Shown one piece after another: positions 33,612 through 42,150 of a stretch of 64,000 nt of DNA (position 1 is its first letter; every line of letters begins with the position of its first letter). This DNA comes from JALZKA01 sp963701205. Lineage in GTDB: Bacteria > Actinomycetota > Thermoleophilia > Solirubrobacterales > 70-9. The translations under genes and the position numbers were made by a program. The stretch covers positions 1,860,001-1,924,000 of the forward strand of contig OY969575.1 of the NCBI GenBank assembly GCA_963701205.1, given 5' to 3'. The notes beneath the pieces were generated by a model. The model was not told where the DNA came from, searched no databases, and saw only the letters and a list, made by a program, of their open reading frames with translations.

Positions 33612-34614
33612 GGGAGCATCGGTCAGCTTCATCGGGACGGCCGATCGTGCCGAGGCGGAACTGGTGCCCGCCGCCGGGTACGAGATCGATCACCTTCGCC
33701 TGCGGGGTCTCGATCGATCGAATCCGCTGCGCGCCGCTGGAGCCCTGGGGCTGGCGCTGCGGGCACTCCCCGCAGCCCGGCGGATCCTTCGTGACCGGCA
33801 AGCGAACGTGGTGGTTGCCGCCGGCGGCTACGTTGCTGCGCCCGCGGGTGCGGCCGCGCTCGGGCTGCGGGTGCCCCTTGTGGTGTGTGAAGCTGATCGC
33901 CACCTCGGCCTTGCCAACCGGGTCTTGGCCAGGCGGGCGCGCAAGGTGTGTCTGGCGTTTCCGATCGAGGGTCTTGTCGAAGAGCGCTACTTGGTCACTG
34001 GTCGGCCGGTCCCGCGCGAGATCGCTACCGCCGACCGCGAGGCTGCCAGGGCCCGATTTGGGATCGACCCCGCCGATCGTTGCCTGTTGGTCTTCGGCGG
34101 CAGCCAAGGTGCGCGCTCGATCAACGACGCTGCACTTGCGGGCCTGCTTCGCCCGGGCCGCGGGTTCCACGTGCTTCATATCTCGGGCAACCGGGACTTC
34201 GATGCGGTCCGTGAGGCCGTGGCCGCTGCCGGTGTGAATCGATCCGCTCGCTACACGCTGATCGCCTACGAGCCTGGATTGGCGGACGCGATGGCGGCGA
34301 GCGACCTGGCGCTGGCGCGATCCGGCGCGTCGGTGTTTGAGCTGGCCGCGGGCAGACTGCCGTCGATCTTGGTTCCATACCCGTTCGCGACCGGTCGCCA
34401 CCAGCACTCGAATGCCGAGTGGATGGCGACGGCAGGTGCGGCCGTCGTGGTTGAGGACGCCGACCTCGATGGCGACTTGGTCGCGAAGCTCGGCGCCGAG
34501 CTCCTGGCCGACGAACCACGGATGACGGCGATGGGCGCAGCAGCGGCGTCGCTGGCCATGCCCGACGCCGCCGACAACATTGCCGACGAGGTGCTTTATG
34601 CCAGCCGTGTCTGA
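33511..34614 (+). CDS. murG: lipid II synthase MurG (UDP-GlcNAc transferase)
   Basis: The protein has about 367 residues: N-terminal GT-B half with the glycine loop VVIAAGGTAGHVVPALAVADAL, then VVAAGGYVAAPAGAAA, and a C-terminal half with LLVFGGSQGARSIN and the nucleotide site RSGASVFELAAGRLPSILVPYP. It adds GlcNAc to lipid I. It overlaps ftsW by 101 bases, because the conserved glycine loop must be translated from within that overlap. The GTG at 33514 is an alternative start. Confidence 0.95.
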   Translation: MVDDQDQARVVIAAGGTAGHVVPALAVADALRDRGASVSFIGTADRAEAELVPAAGYEIDHLRLRGLDRSNPLRAAGALGLALRALPAARRILRDRQANVVVAAGGYVAAPAGAAALGLRVPLVVCEADRHLGLANRVLARRARKVCLAFPIEGLVEERYLVTGRPVPREIATADREAARARFGIDPADRCLLVFGGSQGARSINDAALAGLLRPGRGFHVLHISGNRDFDAVREAVAAAGVNRSARYTLIAYEPGLADAMAASDLALARSGASVFELAAGRLPSILVPYPFATGRHQHSNAEWMATAGAAVVVEDADLDGDLVAKLGAELLADEPRMTAMGAAAASLAMPDAADNIADEVLYASRV

Positions 34615-35914
34615 TTCGGCCTGGGCGGGGCGCAAGCTCCACTTCATCGCAATCGGTGGCGCTGGCATGAGCGGACTCGCGCTCGTGTGCGATCGGCTTG
34701 GCGCCCGCGTCAGCGGATCGGACCGCACCGGCGGCGTCTACCTTGATCGCCTGGTCCAAGCCGGAATCGACGCGGTGGTGGGGCACGACGCCAAGGCGGT
34801 ACCCCAGGATGCCGATGTTGTCGTCTCGACGGCGATCAGCGATGAGAACGTGGAGTTGGCAATCGCCAGGAAACGCGGCCAGCGGGTGCTTCATCGCGGC
34901 GAGCTTCTGGCCGAAGTTTGTGGACAGCGGCGGCTGATCGCCGTTGCGGGAACGCACGGAAAGACGACGACCTGCGGCATGATCGCGCACGCGCTGCGGG
35001 CGATGGGTGCAGACCCGACTTTCCTGATCGGCGGCGAGTTGCCCGGCGCTGGCGCTGGTGGTGCGCCGGCCAACGCGGGGGCCGGGGCCGGGGAGTGGAT
35101 CGTCGCCGAGGCCGATGAGTCCGACGGCAGCTTCCTTGGGCTTCGCCCGGAGGTGGCCGTGATCACGAACGTGGAGCTGGACCATCACTCCCGCTGGAGT
35201 GGCCGCGCCGAGTTGATCGCGGCCTTCGGTGAGTTCGGCAATCGGAGCGGGTCGTTGGCGCTCGCCTCTGACCTCGCCCTCGCCGAAATTGCCGCCGCGG
35301 GCCAGACGCTTAGGTTCGGGCCCGATGCGCCCGGGCCGGATGACCTGGGCCTTGGGGTGCCGGGCGCCCACAACGTCCTCAACGCCAGGGCGGCGCTTGC
35401 GGCAATCGCGCTGGCCGGCTTCGAAGTTGCGGCTGCTGCTGATGCCCTGCGGTCGTTTCCGGGCATGGTGCGAAGGCAGGAGCTCAAGGGCCACGCCCAC
35501 GGGGCAGCGATCTACGACGACTATGCGCATCACCCCACGGAGGTAAGGGCGACCCTGGCGGCGATGCGGGAACTCGGTCCGAGTCGCTTGATTGCGGTGT
35601 TTCAACCCCACCTCTACTCGCGGACAAAAGCTTTGGCCGCGGACTTTGGCGCAGCGCTCGCGCTCGCGGACGAGGTCGCGGTCCTTGACGTTTACGCTGC
35701 GCGCGAGGAGCCGGTCGGGCAGCTTGCCGGGGTCAGCGGTCTGACGATCGCCCGCGCAACCGCGGAGCACGCCGCCGGTAGGCCTGTGCTGTGGCTTGGC
35801 GAGCTCAGCTCGGCTGCGCGAAAGCTGGCGCCGCGGCTTCGCGAGGGCGATCTGCTCGTCACGATTGGTGCCGGCGACGTGCACACCCTTGGCGAGGAAC
35901 TGGTGCGCGGATGA
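34598..35914 (+). CDS. murC: UDP-MurNAc--L-Ala ligase MurC
   Basis: The protein has about 438 residues with an N-terminal UDP-binding motif (HFIAIGGAGMSGLALVCDRLG), ATP loop AVAGTHGKTTTCGM, EADESDGSF, TNVELDHHSRW and IYDDYAHHPTEVRATL. It attaches the first amino acid of the stem peptide. It overlaps murG by 17 bases and murB by 4. Confidence 0.96.
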   Translation: MPAVSDSAWAGRKLHFIAIGGAGMSGLALVCDRLGARVSGSDRTGGVYLDRLVQAGIDAVVGHDAKAVPQDADVVVSTAISDENVELAIARKRGQRVLHRGELLAEVCGQRRLIAVAGTHGKTTTCGMIAHALRAMGADPTFLIGGELPGAGAGGAPANAGAGAGEWIVAEADESDGSFLGLRPEVAVITNVELDHHSRWSGRAELIAAFGEFGNRSGSLALASDLALAEIAAAGQTLRFGPDAPGPDDLGLGVPGAHNVLNARAALAAIALAGFEVAAAADALRSFPGMVRRQELKGHAHGAAIYDDYAHHPTEVRATLAAMRELGPSRLIAVFQPHLYSRTKALAADFGAALALADEVAVLDVYAAREEPVGQLAGVSGLTIARATAEHAAGRPVLWLGELSSAARKLAPRLREGDLLVTIGAGDVHTLGEELVRG

Positions 35915-36816
35915 GCATCAAGATCGAACGCGACTACTCGCTTGCGCGACTTACCACGGTCAGGGCCGGGGGCAACGCCGAGCTTTTCGCCCGACCGGCG
36001 AGCGAAGCGGAGTTGATCGAGGTCCTTGGCATGGCTGCGGCCGGGGGTCATCCGGTTGAGGTCGTTGGTTCGGGCTCGAACTTGCTGGTCGCGGACACCG
36101 GCGTGCAGGGGATGGTGCTGAAGCTCGACGGCGAGCTGACCGAGCTTGAGCGCAACGGGACGAGGGTGCGATGTGGCGGCGGCGTCAGGCTGCCATCCGC
36201 AGCGGCAAAGATCGCTCGCTGGGGGCTGACCGGGCTCGAGTTCGGGATCAACATCCCGGGAACGGTCGGTGGTGCGGTGCGGATGAACGCGAATGCCTAC
36301 GGCGGGCAGCTCGCAGAGGTGCTTGAGGAGGTCACGGTCTGCACCGCCAACGGCAAGGTGCCCCGACGCCCCACTGACCTTGGCTTTGGCTACCGCCACT
36401 CGAACCTGAGCCCCGGCGAGGTTGTTGCCGGCGCCTGGTTCCAGCTGGCGGACGCCGATCCGGATCAGGTCAAGGCAACGCTGGCCGCGATGCGGGCCAA
36501 GCGCCATGAGGCGCAGCCTTCGGGTATCAAGACGTTCGGCTCCACCTTCAAGAACCCCGAGGACGAGCGCGCCGCCGGGATGAGTGCAGGCCAGCTCCTT
36601 GACGCGGTCGGTGCCCGAGGGTTGAGGGTCGGTGAGGCACGGCTTTCGGAAAAGCACGCGAACTTCGTCGAAAACATGGGCGCGGCGACGACGAGCGAAA
36701 TCCTCGAGCTGATGTCCCGCGCGCGGCATCTGGTCTACGAGCATCATGGGCTGGTGCTCGAACCGGAGGTTCAAATCCTGGGCGACCCGGAATGGCCCGC
36801 TGACTGGGCCCTTTGA
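35911..36816 (+). CDS. murB: UDP-N-acetylenolpyruvoylglucosamine reductase MurB
   Basis: The 301-residue FAD protein begins with the short motif YSLARLTTVRAGGNAELFARP. It then shows VVGSGSNLLVAD, the FAD/substrate stretch GLEFGINIPGTVGGAVRMNANAYGG, FGYRHSNL, and the serine-containing FGSTFKNPE. It reduces enolpyruvyl-UDP-GlcNAc to UDP-MurNAc with NADPH. The frame is open upstream within murC; the ATG at 35911 (ATGA overlap) is the likely start. Confidence 0.96.
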   Translation: MSIKIERDYSLARLTTVRAGGNAELFARPASEAELIEVLGMAAAGGHPVEVVGSGSNLLVADTGVQGMVLKLDGELTELERNGTRVRCGGGVRLPSAAAKIARWGLTGLEFGINIPGTVGGAVRMNANAYGGQLAEVLEEVTVCTANGKVPRRPTDLGFGYRHSNLSPGEVVAGAWFQLADADPDQVKATLAAMRAKRHEAQPSGIKTFGSTFKNPEDERAAGMSAGQLLDAVGARGLRVGEARLSEKHANFVENMGAATTSEILELMSRARHLVYEHHGLVLEPEVQILGDPEWPADWAL

Positions 36817-36861
36817 TCCAGGGCGGCAGGATTCGGATCGAAATCAGCGAAGGGGTGCCGG

Positions 36862-37794
36862 ATGGGCTCCTCGCGTACATCGACTCCGGCTCGGCGCCCA
36901 AAGGCCAAGGCGGGCGGGACAACTCGGCGAGGCGCGGCCAAGCGCCCAGCGCCAAAAGCGAAGCCCGCCCCGAAGAAGGCCGCGGCGAAGACAGCGAAGC
37001 CGTCACGAAGCACGGTAAAGCGCACAGCGGCCCGAAAGCCGGCGCCCAAGCGGTCCGCGTCATCGCCAATCCTGCCACTGCCGGTAGTTGCCCTCGTGCT
37101 GATCGTCGCGCTGGCCGGCGCCTACCAGTTCTGGTTTCGCAACTCGGCGATCGTCGCCGTAACGGAGGTCCAGGTCGTGGGCATGGACGGACCCGAGGCG
37201 GATGAGGCGAAGAGCGCGTTCGCCGAGGCGGCCGGGCAGATGACGACCCTGAACGTGGACCAGGTCGCCCTCGATGCAGTGGCGGCAAGCTTCGCCACCG
37301 TTGCGGGCGTCGAGGCCGACTCCGACTTTCCCCACGGCCTCACCATTTCCGTCGATGAGCGACCCCCCGTCCTCTTGGCGCGCGCTGGCGAAACGGTGCT
37401 ACCGGTCGCTGGTGACGGCACGATCCTGGAGGGCGTTGACGCCAGCAAGGCACGGGTCCCCGAGGTTGAGGTCGATGGCTTCGGCGAGGACGGCAGCGTT
37501 ACTGGCGACGCGCTTGACCTCGCGACGGTCGCCGGAGCGGCGCCAACCGAGTTGCGGCGCCTGATCGTGGATCTAGGGATCGACTCGGCAAACGGTCTAA
37601 CCGTGACGCTGAAGGGAGGGGTGCCCGTGATCTTCGGCGACAGCACCCGAGCGGAAGAGCGGTGGGTGGCGGCCGCGGCTGTCCTCGCCGATCCGCAGCT
37701 CGACAACCTGACCTACCTGGATGTCCGGGTTCCTGAGCGCCCGGCGATCGGCGGCGCGGCAACGATTCCGGGTGCGGAAACGACGACGCCCTGA
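36862..37794 (+). CDS. ftsQ: cell division protein FtsQ/DivIB
   Basis: The 310-residue protein has a histone-H1-like cytoplasmic tail (residues 1-70, runs such as KPAPKAKPAPKKAAAKTAK), one membrane helix (LPVVALVLIVALAGAYQFWF), a POTRA domain (VTEVQVVGMDGPEADEA onwards) and the FtsQ domain. It recruits FtsL/FtsB and regulates FtsWI. It is last in the mraZ-led run. The ATG has GAAGGGG about 13 nt upstream. Confidence 0.9.
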   Translation: MGSSRTSTPARRPKAKAGGTTRRGAAKRPAPKAKPAPKKAAAKTAKPSRSTVKRTAARKPAPKRSASSPILPLPVVALVLIVALAGAYQFWFRNSAIVAVTEVQVVGMDGPEADEAKSAFAEAAGQMTTLNVDQVALDAVAASFATVAGVEADSDFPHGLTISVDERPPVLLARAGETVLPVAGDGTILEGVDASKARVPEVEVDGFGEDGSVTGDALDLATVAGAAPTELRRLIVDLGIDSANGLTVTLKGGVPVIFGDSTRAEERWVAAAAVLADPQLDNLTYLDVRVPERPAIGGAATIPGAETTTP

Positions 37795-37909
37795 TGTACG
37801 AACACAACGCTTAAGCATGAGTAGAGGGTTCGGCCGGACTGCTTAACCCTCAAGTCCGAGTCAAGGGTATGATGGTTGCACGATTCCGTGCCAAACCACT
37901 GCCCATGCG

Positions 37910-37938
37910 TTGACAGCGCATCGTGAATGTCGTACCGT
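37910..37938 (+). promoter_or_regulatory. candidate ftsZ promoter
   Basis: TTGACA (37910-37915) and TACCGT (37933-37938) are separated by 17 bp, the best -35/-10 pair seen in the window. It sits about 95 bp before the ftsZ start in the 238-base ftsQ-ftsZ gap. Upstream, GAGGGTT and AACCCTC form a 7-bp inverted repeat with a 14-nt spacer that could end the ftsQ transcript or act as an operator. Confidence 0.6.
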
Positions 37939-37990
37939 CGCCCTCAAGTCGAGGCATTGCTGCTTGGCAAACCCTTTACTATGAGTACAG

Positions 37991-38008
37991 GCTCGGACAG
38001 ATCCGAGC
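37991..38008 (+). promoter_or_regulatory. small hairpin in the ftsZ leader
   Basis: GCTCGGA-CAGA-TCCGAGC is a perfect 7-bp stem with a 4-nt loop. It ends 15 nt before the ribosome-binding site AGGAAGGA of ftsZ. It may stabilise the mRNA 5' end or act in control; nothing shows which. Confidence 0.4.
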
Positions 38009-38032
38009 ACCCCGATCAGGGTCAGGAAGGAA

Positions 38033-39115
38033 ATGGTCGAGTCTTCTTATCTCGCAGTGATTAAGGTCGTCGGAGCGGGTGGTGGTGGCACCAACGCCGT
38101 TTCGCGGATGGTCGATGCCGGTCTCAAGGGCGTTGAATTCATCGCGATCAATACCGACGTCCAGGCGCTGCAGTCCTGCGATGCCGACATCAAGCTTTCG
38201 ATCGGCCACACCCTGACGAAGGGCCTTGGCGCGGGCGCCAATCCCGACGTCGGTGGCGGCGCAGCCGCGGAGTCCCGCGACGACATCAAGGAAGCGCTGA
38301 AGGGCGCGGACATGGTCTTCGTCACGGCGGGCGAGGGTGGCGGTACCGGCACCGGTTCGGCTCCGGTGATCGCCGAGATCGCGAAGGAGGAGATCGGCGC
38401 TCTGACCGTCGGAGTGGTGACCAAGCCGTTCGAGTTCGAGGGTCAGCACAGGATGCAGCAGGCTCTCGAAGGCATTGACCAGTTGCGCTCGAACGTCGAC
38501 ACGCTGATTGTCGTGCCCAACCAGAAGCTGCTCGAGATCGTCGGCGCGTCCACCACGATGCAGGACGCCTTCCGGATGGCGGACGACATCCTGCGTCAGG
38601 GCGTGCAGGGTATTACCGACTTGATCACGACGCCGGGCCAGATCAACCTTGACTTCGCCGACGTTCGCACCGTTATGTCGAACGCGGGCTCCGCGATGAT
38701 GGGCATTGGAACGTCCAGCGGTGAGAACCGCGCCATCGACGCTGCCACCCAGGCGATTTCGTCGCCGCTGATGGAGCAGCCGATCGCGGGCGCGACGGGA
38801 ATGCTCCTCAACATCACCGGCTCAGACGAGCTTGCCTTGCACGAGGTCAACGACGCGGCAAACATCGCCGTCGAGCAGGCCGACAACGGCGCCAACGTGA
38901 TTTTCGGCACCGTGATCGACCCGACGATGGGCGACGAGGTTCGCGTCACCGTGATCGCAACGGGCTTCGAGGGCTTCGAGCAGATGGCGCGCAGCCCGAT
39001 GAAGGTTCGCGAGCGCAGTCGCCGCCGCAGCGTCAACCCGATGGGTGCGCGTGAGCGCAAGGACCTGACGGTGGGCGACGGGGACATTGACGTCCCCGAC
39101 TTCCTCAAGGACTGA
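38033..39115 (+). CDS. ftsZ: cell division GTPase FtsZ
   Basis: The 360-residue tubulin homologue has the nucleotide loop KVVGAGGGGTNAVSRM, the tubulin signature GGGTGTGS (residues 102-109), the T7-like NLDFADVRTVM and the C-terminal peptide DVPDFLKD that docks division partners. The linker is short. It forms the Z-ring. It is separated from ftsQ by its own promoter region, and no ftsA is present. Confidence 0.98.
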   Translation: MVESSYLAVIKVVGAGGGGTNAVSRMVDAGLKGVEFIAINTDVQALQSCDADIKLSIGHTLTKGLGAGANPDVGGGAAAESRDDIKEALKGADMVFVTAGEGGGTGTGSAPVIAEIAKEEIGALTVGVVTKPFEFEGQHRMQQALEGIDQLRSNVDTLIVVPNQKLLEIVGASTTMQDAFRMADDILRQGVQGITDLITTPGQINLDFADVRTVMSNAGSAMMGIGTSSGENRAIDAATQAISSPLMEQPIAGATGMLLNITGSDELALHEVNDAANIAVEQADNGANVIFGTVIDPTMGDEVRVTVIATGFEGFEQMARSPMKVRERSRRRSVNPMGARERKDLTVGDGDIDVPDFLKD

Positions 39116-39198
39116 CCAGCTATAGGCCAGGTCCCGGTGCTCTGGCGAAAGATCCAGCGATGCCGCGCGGGCCATCCGCTGGGTAGCCTCGCCAAGTC

Positions 39199-40272
39199 GT
39201 GAGCGAGCTTCGTCGAACGCCCCTGTACGACGCCCACGTGGCCGCGGGCGCCCGGATGGTTCCTTTCTCGGGTTGGGAGATGCCGGTTCAATACGAAGGC
39301 GTGGGCGCGGAGCATTTGGCGGTGCGATCGCACGCCGGCGTGTTCGACGTCTCCCACATGGGCGAGGTTCTGACCAGCGGGCCCGGAGCCGTGGACCTAC
39401 TTCAGCGCGTGCTCTCCAACGACGTCAGCAAGCTCGCAGTTGGTGGCGCCCAGTACTCGGTTATCTGTCGCGACGACGGCGGCATCCTCGATGACGTCTT
39501 CACCTATCGGCTGGGCGACGAGCGCTACCTGACGGTGACCAACGCGGCTAACCACGAGCGTGACTTTGCCTGGTTGGCCGACCACGCCGGGCCGTTCGAG
39601 TGCGTTGTGACCGACGCTCTCGCCGATTGGGCGATGCTTGCGGTCCAGGGTCCGGCGGCTCGCGGGTTGCTGGCCCGGATCGCGTCGGCCGACTTGCCCG
39701 ACCGGATGCACACGGCGACGCTCCCGCTCGCCGGCGTCGATTGTCTCGTCTGTGGGACGGGCTATACGGGCGAGGAGGGGGTGGAGGTGCTTTGTGCACC
39801 CGCTGACGCGATCGTGCTGTGGGACGCGATCGTTGCTGAGGGCGTGGTTCCAGCAGGCCTCGCCGCTCGTGACACTCTGCGGCTTGAGGTTTGCTTTCAC
39901 CTCTACGGCAACGAGATGGACACCAGCCGCAATCCGATCGAGGCTGGGCTTGGCTGGTGCTGTAAGGAGGAGACCGGCTTCATCGGCGCCGACGCCGTTG
40001 CCCGCCTGCGCGCCGAGGGCGCGCAGGAGCTGCTGACACCATTCGTGCTCACCGACCGCGGCGTTCCCCGCCAGGGCAACCCTGTGATCGACGTGGGTGG
40101 CGAGCGAATCGGCGAGGTCACGTCCGGGACCCACTCGCCCTCGCTCGAGCAGGGAATCGGGATGGCCTACGTGCGGGCGGAGCACGCCGAGCCCGGCACG
40201 GCGTTTGTAATCGACGTCCGTGGCCGCCACCGCCAGGCGCGCTCCGAGGCGCGCCCCCTCTACAAGCGCTAG
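39199..40272 (+). CDS. gcvT: glycine cleavage system T protein (aminomethyltransferase)
   Basis: The 357-residue protein begins with RTPLYDAHVAAGARMVPFSGWEMPVQY and contains HAGVFDVSHMGE, the folate-site aspartate region TNAANHERDFAWL, LAVQGPAARGLL and GYTGEEGVEVL. It transfers the methylene group from H protein to tetrahydrofolate. TAGCCT stands 9 nt before the GTG start and no ribosome-binding site is seen, suggesting a leaderless message. No glycine riboswitch was recognised in the 83-base gap upstream. Confidence 0.96.
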   Translation: MSELRRTPLYDAHVAAGARMVPFSGWEMPVQYEGVGAEHLAVRSHAGVFDVSHMGEVLTSGPGAVDLLQRVLSNDVSKLAVGGAQYSVICRDDGGILDDVFTYRLGDERYLTVTNAANHERDFAWLADHAGPFECVVTDALADWAMLAVQGPAARGLLARIASADLPDRMHTATLPLAGVDCLVCGTGYTGEEGVEVLCAPADAIVLWDAIVAEGVVPAGLAARDTLRLEVCFHLYGNEMDTSRNPIEAGLGWCCKEETGFIGADAVARLRAEGAQELLTPFVLTDRGVPRQGNPVIDVGGERIGEVTSGTHSPSLEQGIGMAYVRAEHAEPGTAFVIDVRGRHRQARSEARPLYKR

Positions 40273-40315
40273 CCAAACTCGCCGACGGAAATCACCCCGC
40301 TACAGTGCGCCTCGC

Positions 40316-40708
40316 ATGGCTTCCGAGGAGACCTACCCGAACGAGCTCAAATACCACCCCGAGCACGACTGGGCGGGGGTCGAGGGCGATGAGGCCGTCT
40401 TCGGGATCACCTGGTACGCCCAGAACGCGCTCGGCGAGGTCGTGTTCTTCGAGCCGCCAGAGGTGGGGGCCACGGTCAGCAAGGACGAGGTCTACACCGA
40501 GGTTGAATCAGTGAAGGCCGTCTCCGACGTCTACGCCCCGCTTTCTGGCGAGGTGACCGCTGTCAACGAGGCGCTTGCCGAGCACCCCGAGCGAATCAAC
40601 GAGGATCCCTACGGCGATGGCTGGCTCGTGAAGGTCAAGCTCTCGGACCCCTCGGAGGCCGATTCGCTGCTTGCAGCGGACGCTTACCGCGACCTTCTGG
40701 CCGACTAG
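40316..40708 (+). CDS. gcvH: glycine cleavage system H protein
   Basis: The 130-residue lipoyl carrier has YHPEHDWAGVEGDEAVFGIT, the lipoylated lysine in EVESVKAVSDVYAPLSGEV, and NEDPYGDGWLVKVKL. It carries the aminomethyl group between the P and T proteins. ATG at 40316 is preferred over an upstream in-frame start, because TACAGT lies 9 nt before it and the family's N-terminus begins there. Confidence 0.96.
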   Translation: MASEETYPNELKYHPEHDWAGVEGDEAVFGITWYAQNALGEVVFFEPPEVGATVSKDEVYTEVESVKAVSDVYAPLSGEVTAVNEALAEHPERINEDPYGDGWLVKVKLSDPSEADSLLAADAYRDLLAD

Positions 40709-40755
40709 CAATTCCCCGCTGGGGCGTCGGCCGCGACCCCTAAGCTCAGCGTCCG

Positions 40756-42150
40756 ATGAGTCGCTACACGTCCGCCACCGACGCCGACCGCAAGGTGATG
40801 CTGGAAGCGGTTGGAGTTGCCTCCAGCGAGGAGCTCTTTGAGCAGATTCCTGCCGATGTGCGCCTTGGCCGCGAGCTTGACCTTCCGGATGGTCTGTCGG
40901 AGGCCGAGGTATTCGAGCACCTCGCGGCGCTCGCCGGGCGCAACGCCGATGCGGATTCGGAGGTCTGCTTCCTCGGCGCCGGGATGTATGACCACTACGT
41001 TCCCGCGATCGTCGACGCGATCCTCTCGCGCTCGGAGTTCTTGACCCCGTACACGCCGTATCAGCCGGAGGTCTCGCAGGGCGGGCTGCAAGCGATGTTC
41101 GAGTTTCAGACCTGCATGTCGGAGCTGACCGGTCTCCCGGTGTCGAACGCGTCCATGTATGAGGGACCGTCGTCTGTGGCCTCGGCCGCCTACCTGGCGC
41201 TCGGGGCGGGCAAGGGCCGCGACAGGCTCGTTGTCTCGCGCGCCGTTCATCCTCACAGTCGCGCCACGCTTGCCACCTACGCCGAGGGCTTTGGCGCCCA
41301 GGTCGTCGAGGTCGGCATCGCGGACGGGTTGACCGACGCCGATGAGCTCGCCTCGGCGCTTGACGACAAGACCGCCGCCGTGTTCGTCCAGAACCCCAAC
41401 TTCATCGGTGGAATCGAGGACCTGCAGGCGGTGGCGGCGGCCGCGCACAAGGTCGGAGCCCAGGCGGTTGCGGCCGTGGATCCGATGACCCTGGGCATCC
41501 TGCGGCCGCCCGGCGATTGCGGGATCGATATCGCCGTGGGCGAAGGGCAACCACTCGGCGGCCGCCTCGACTTTGGCGGGCCGTCCTTCGGCTTCTTTTG
41601 CGCGACCACCGATCACATCCGCCGCATGCCTGGTCGGATCGCCGGCGAGACAACTGACGTTGACGGTCGCCGCGGCTTCGTCTTGGCGCTGCAGACTCGC
41701 GAGCAACACATCCGGCGCGAGAAAGCGACCCACAACATCTGCACGTCACAGGCGCTGATTGCCCTCGGCGGCGTGATCCATCTGGTCTGGCTCGGCAAGC
41801 GCGGGCTTGTCGAGATCGGGGAGTTGATGGCTCGCCGAACCGCGTACGCACGGGAGCGGCTCGCGGCAATCGACGGCGTCCATCTGTTGCACGGCGCTCC
41901 GACCTGCCGCGAGTTCGCGATTAGCCTCGGGGCGCCCGCGCAAGAGGTGCTTGACCGCTGCGCCACCGACGGGATCGCGGCCGGCTACTCGCTGGGGCGC
42001 GACTACCCGGAGTACGGCGACGCCCTGCTTGTCGCGATCACCGAACAGCGCTCGAAGGCCGATATCGACCGGCTGGCGGATTCGATCGAACGCGCCGTTG
42101 CCGCAGCCCGCACGTCCGGCCGGCGTCCGGCCGCTGGGGTGTCGTCGTGA
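40756..42150 (+). CDS. gcvPA: glycine dehydrogenase (decarboxylating) subunit 1
   Basis: The 464-residue protein starts SRYTSATDADRKVMLEAVGV, then has FLGAGMYDHYVPAIVDAIL, TPYQPEVSQGGLQAMFEFQT and VGEGQPLGGRLDFGGPSFGFF. It is the N-terminal half of P protein and pairs with GcvPB. TAAGCT lies 9 nt before the ATG. The stop overlaps gcvPB (GTGA). Confidence 0.96.
   Translation: MSRYTSATDADRKVMLEAVGVASSEELFEQIPADVRLGRELDLPDGLSEAEVFEHLAALAGRNADADSEVCFLGAGMYDHYVPAIVDAILSRSEFLTPYTPYQPEVSQGGLQAMFEFQTCMSELTGLPVSNASMYEGPSSVASAAYLALGAGKGRDRLVVSRAVHPHSRATLATYAEGFGAQVVEVGIADGLTDADELASALDDKTAAVFVQNPNFIGGIEDLQAVAAAAHKVGAQAVAAVDPMTLGILRPPGDCGIDIAVGEGQPLGGRLDFGGPSFGFFCATTDHIRRMPGRIAGETTDVDGRRGFVLALQTREQHIRREKATHNICTSQALIALGGVIHLVWLGKRGLVEIGELMARRTAYARERLAAIDGVHLLHGAPTCREFAISLGAPAQEVLDRCATDGIAAGYSLGRDYPEYGDALLVAITEQRSKADIDRLADSIERAVAAARTSGRRPAAGVSS

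Noticed and set aside
37800..37850. GCTTAAGC palindrome and GAGGGTT/AACCCTC repeat as a defined terminator
   Set aside because: No U-tract and long loop; kept only as a remark under the ftsZ promoter.
39116..39198. Possible glycine riboswitch ahead of gcvT
   Set aside because: The gap is only 83 bases and lacks the tandem aptamer pattern; only a TAGCCT element near the start is visible.
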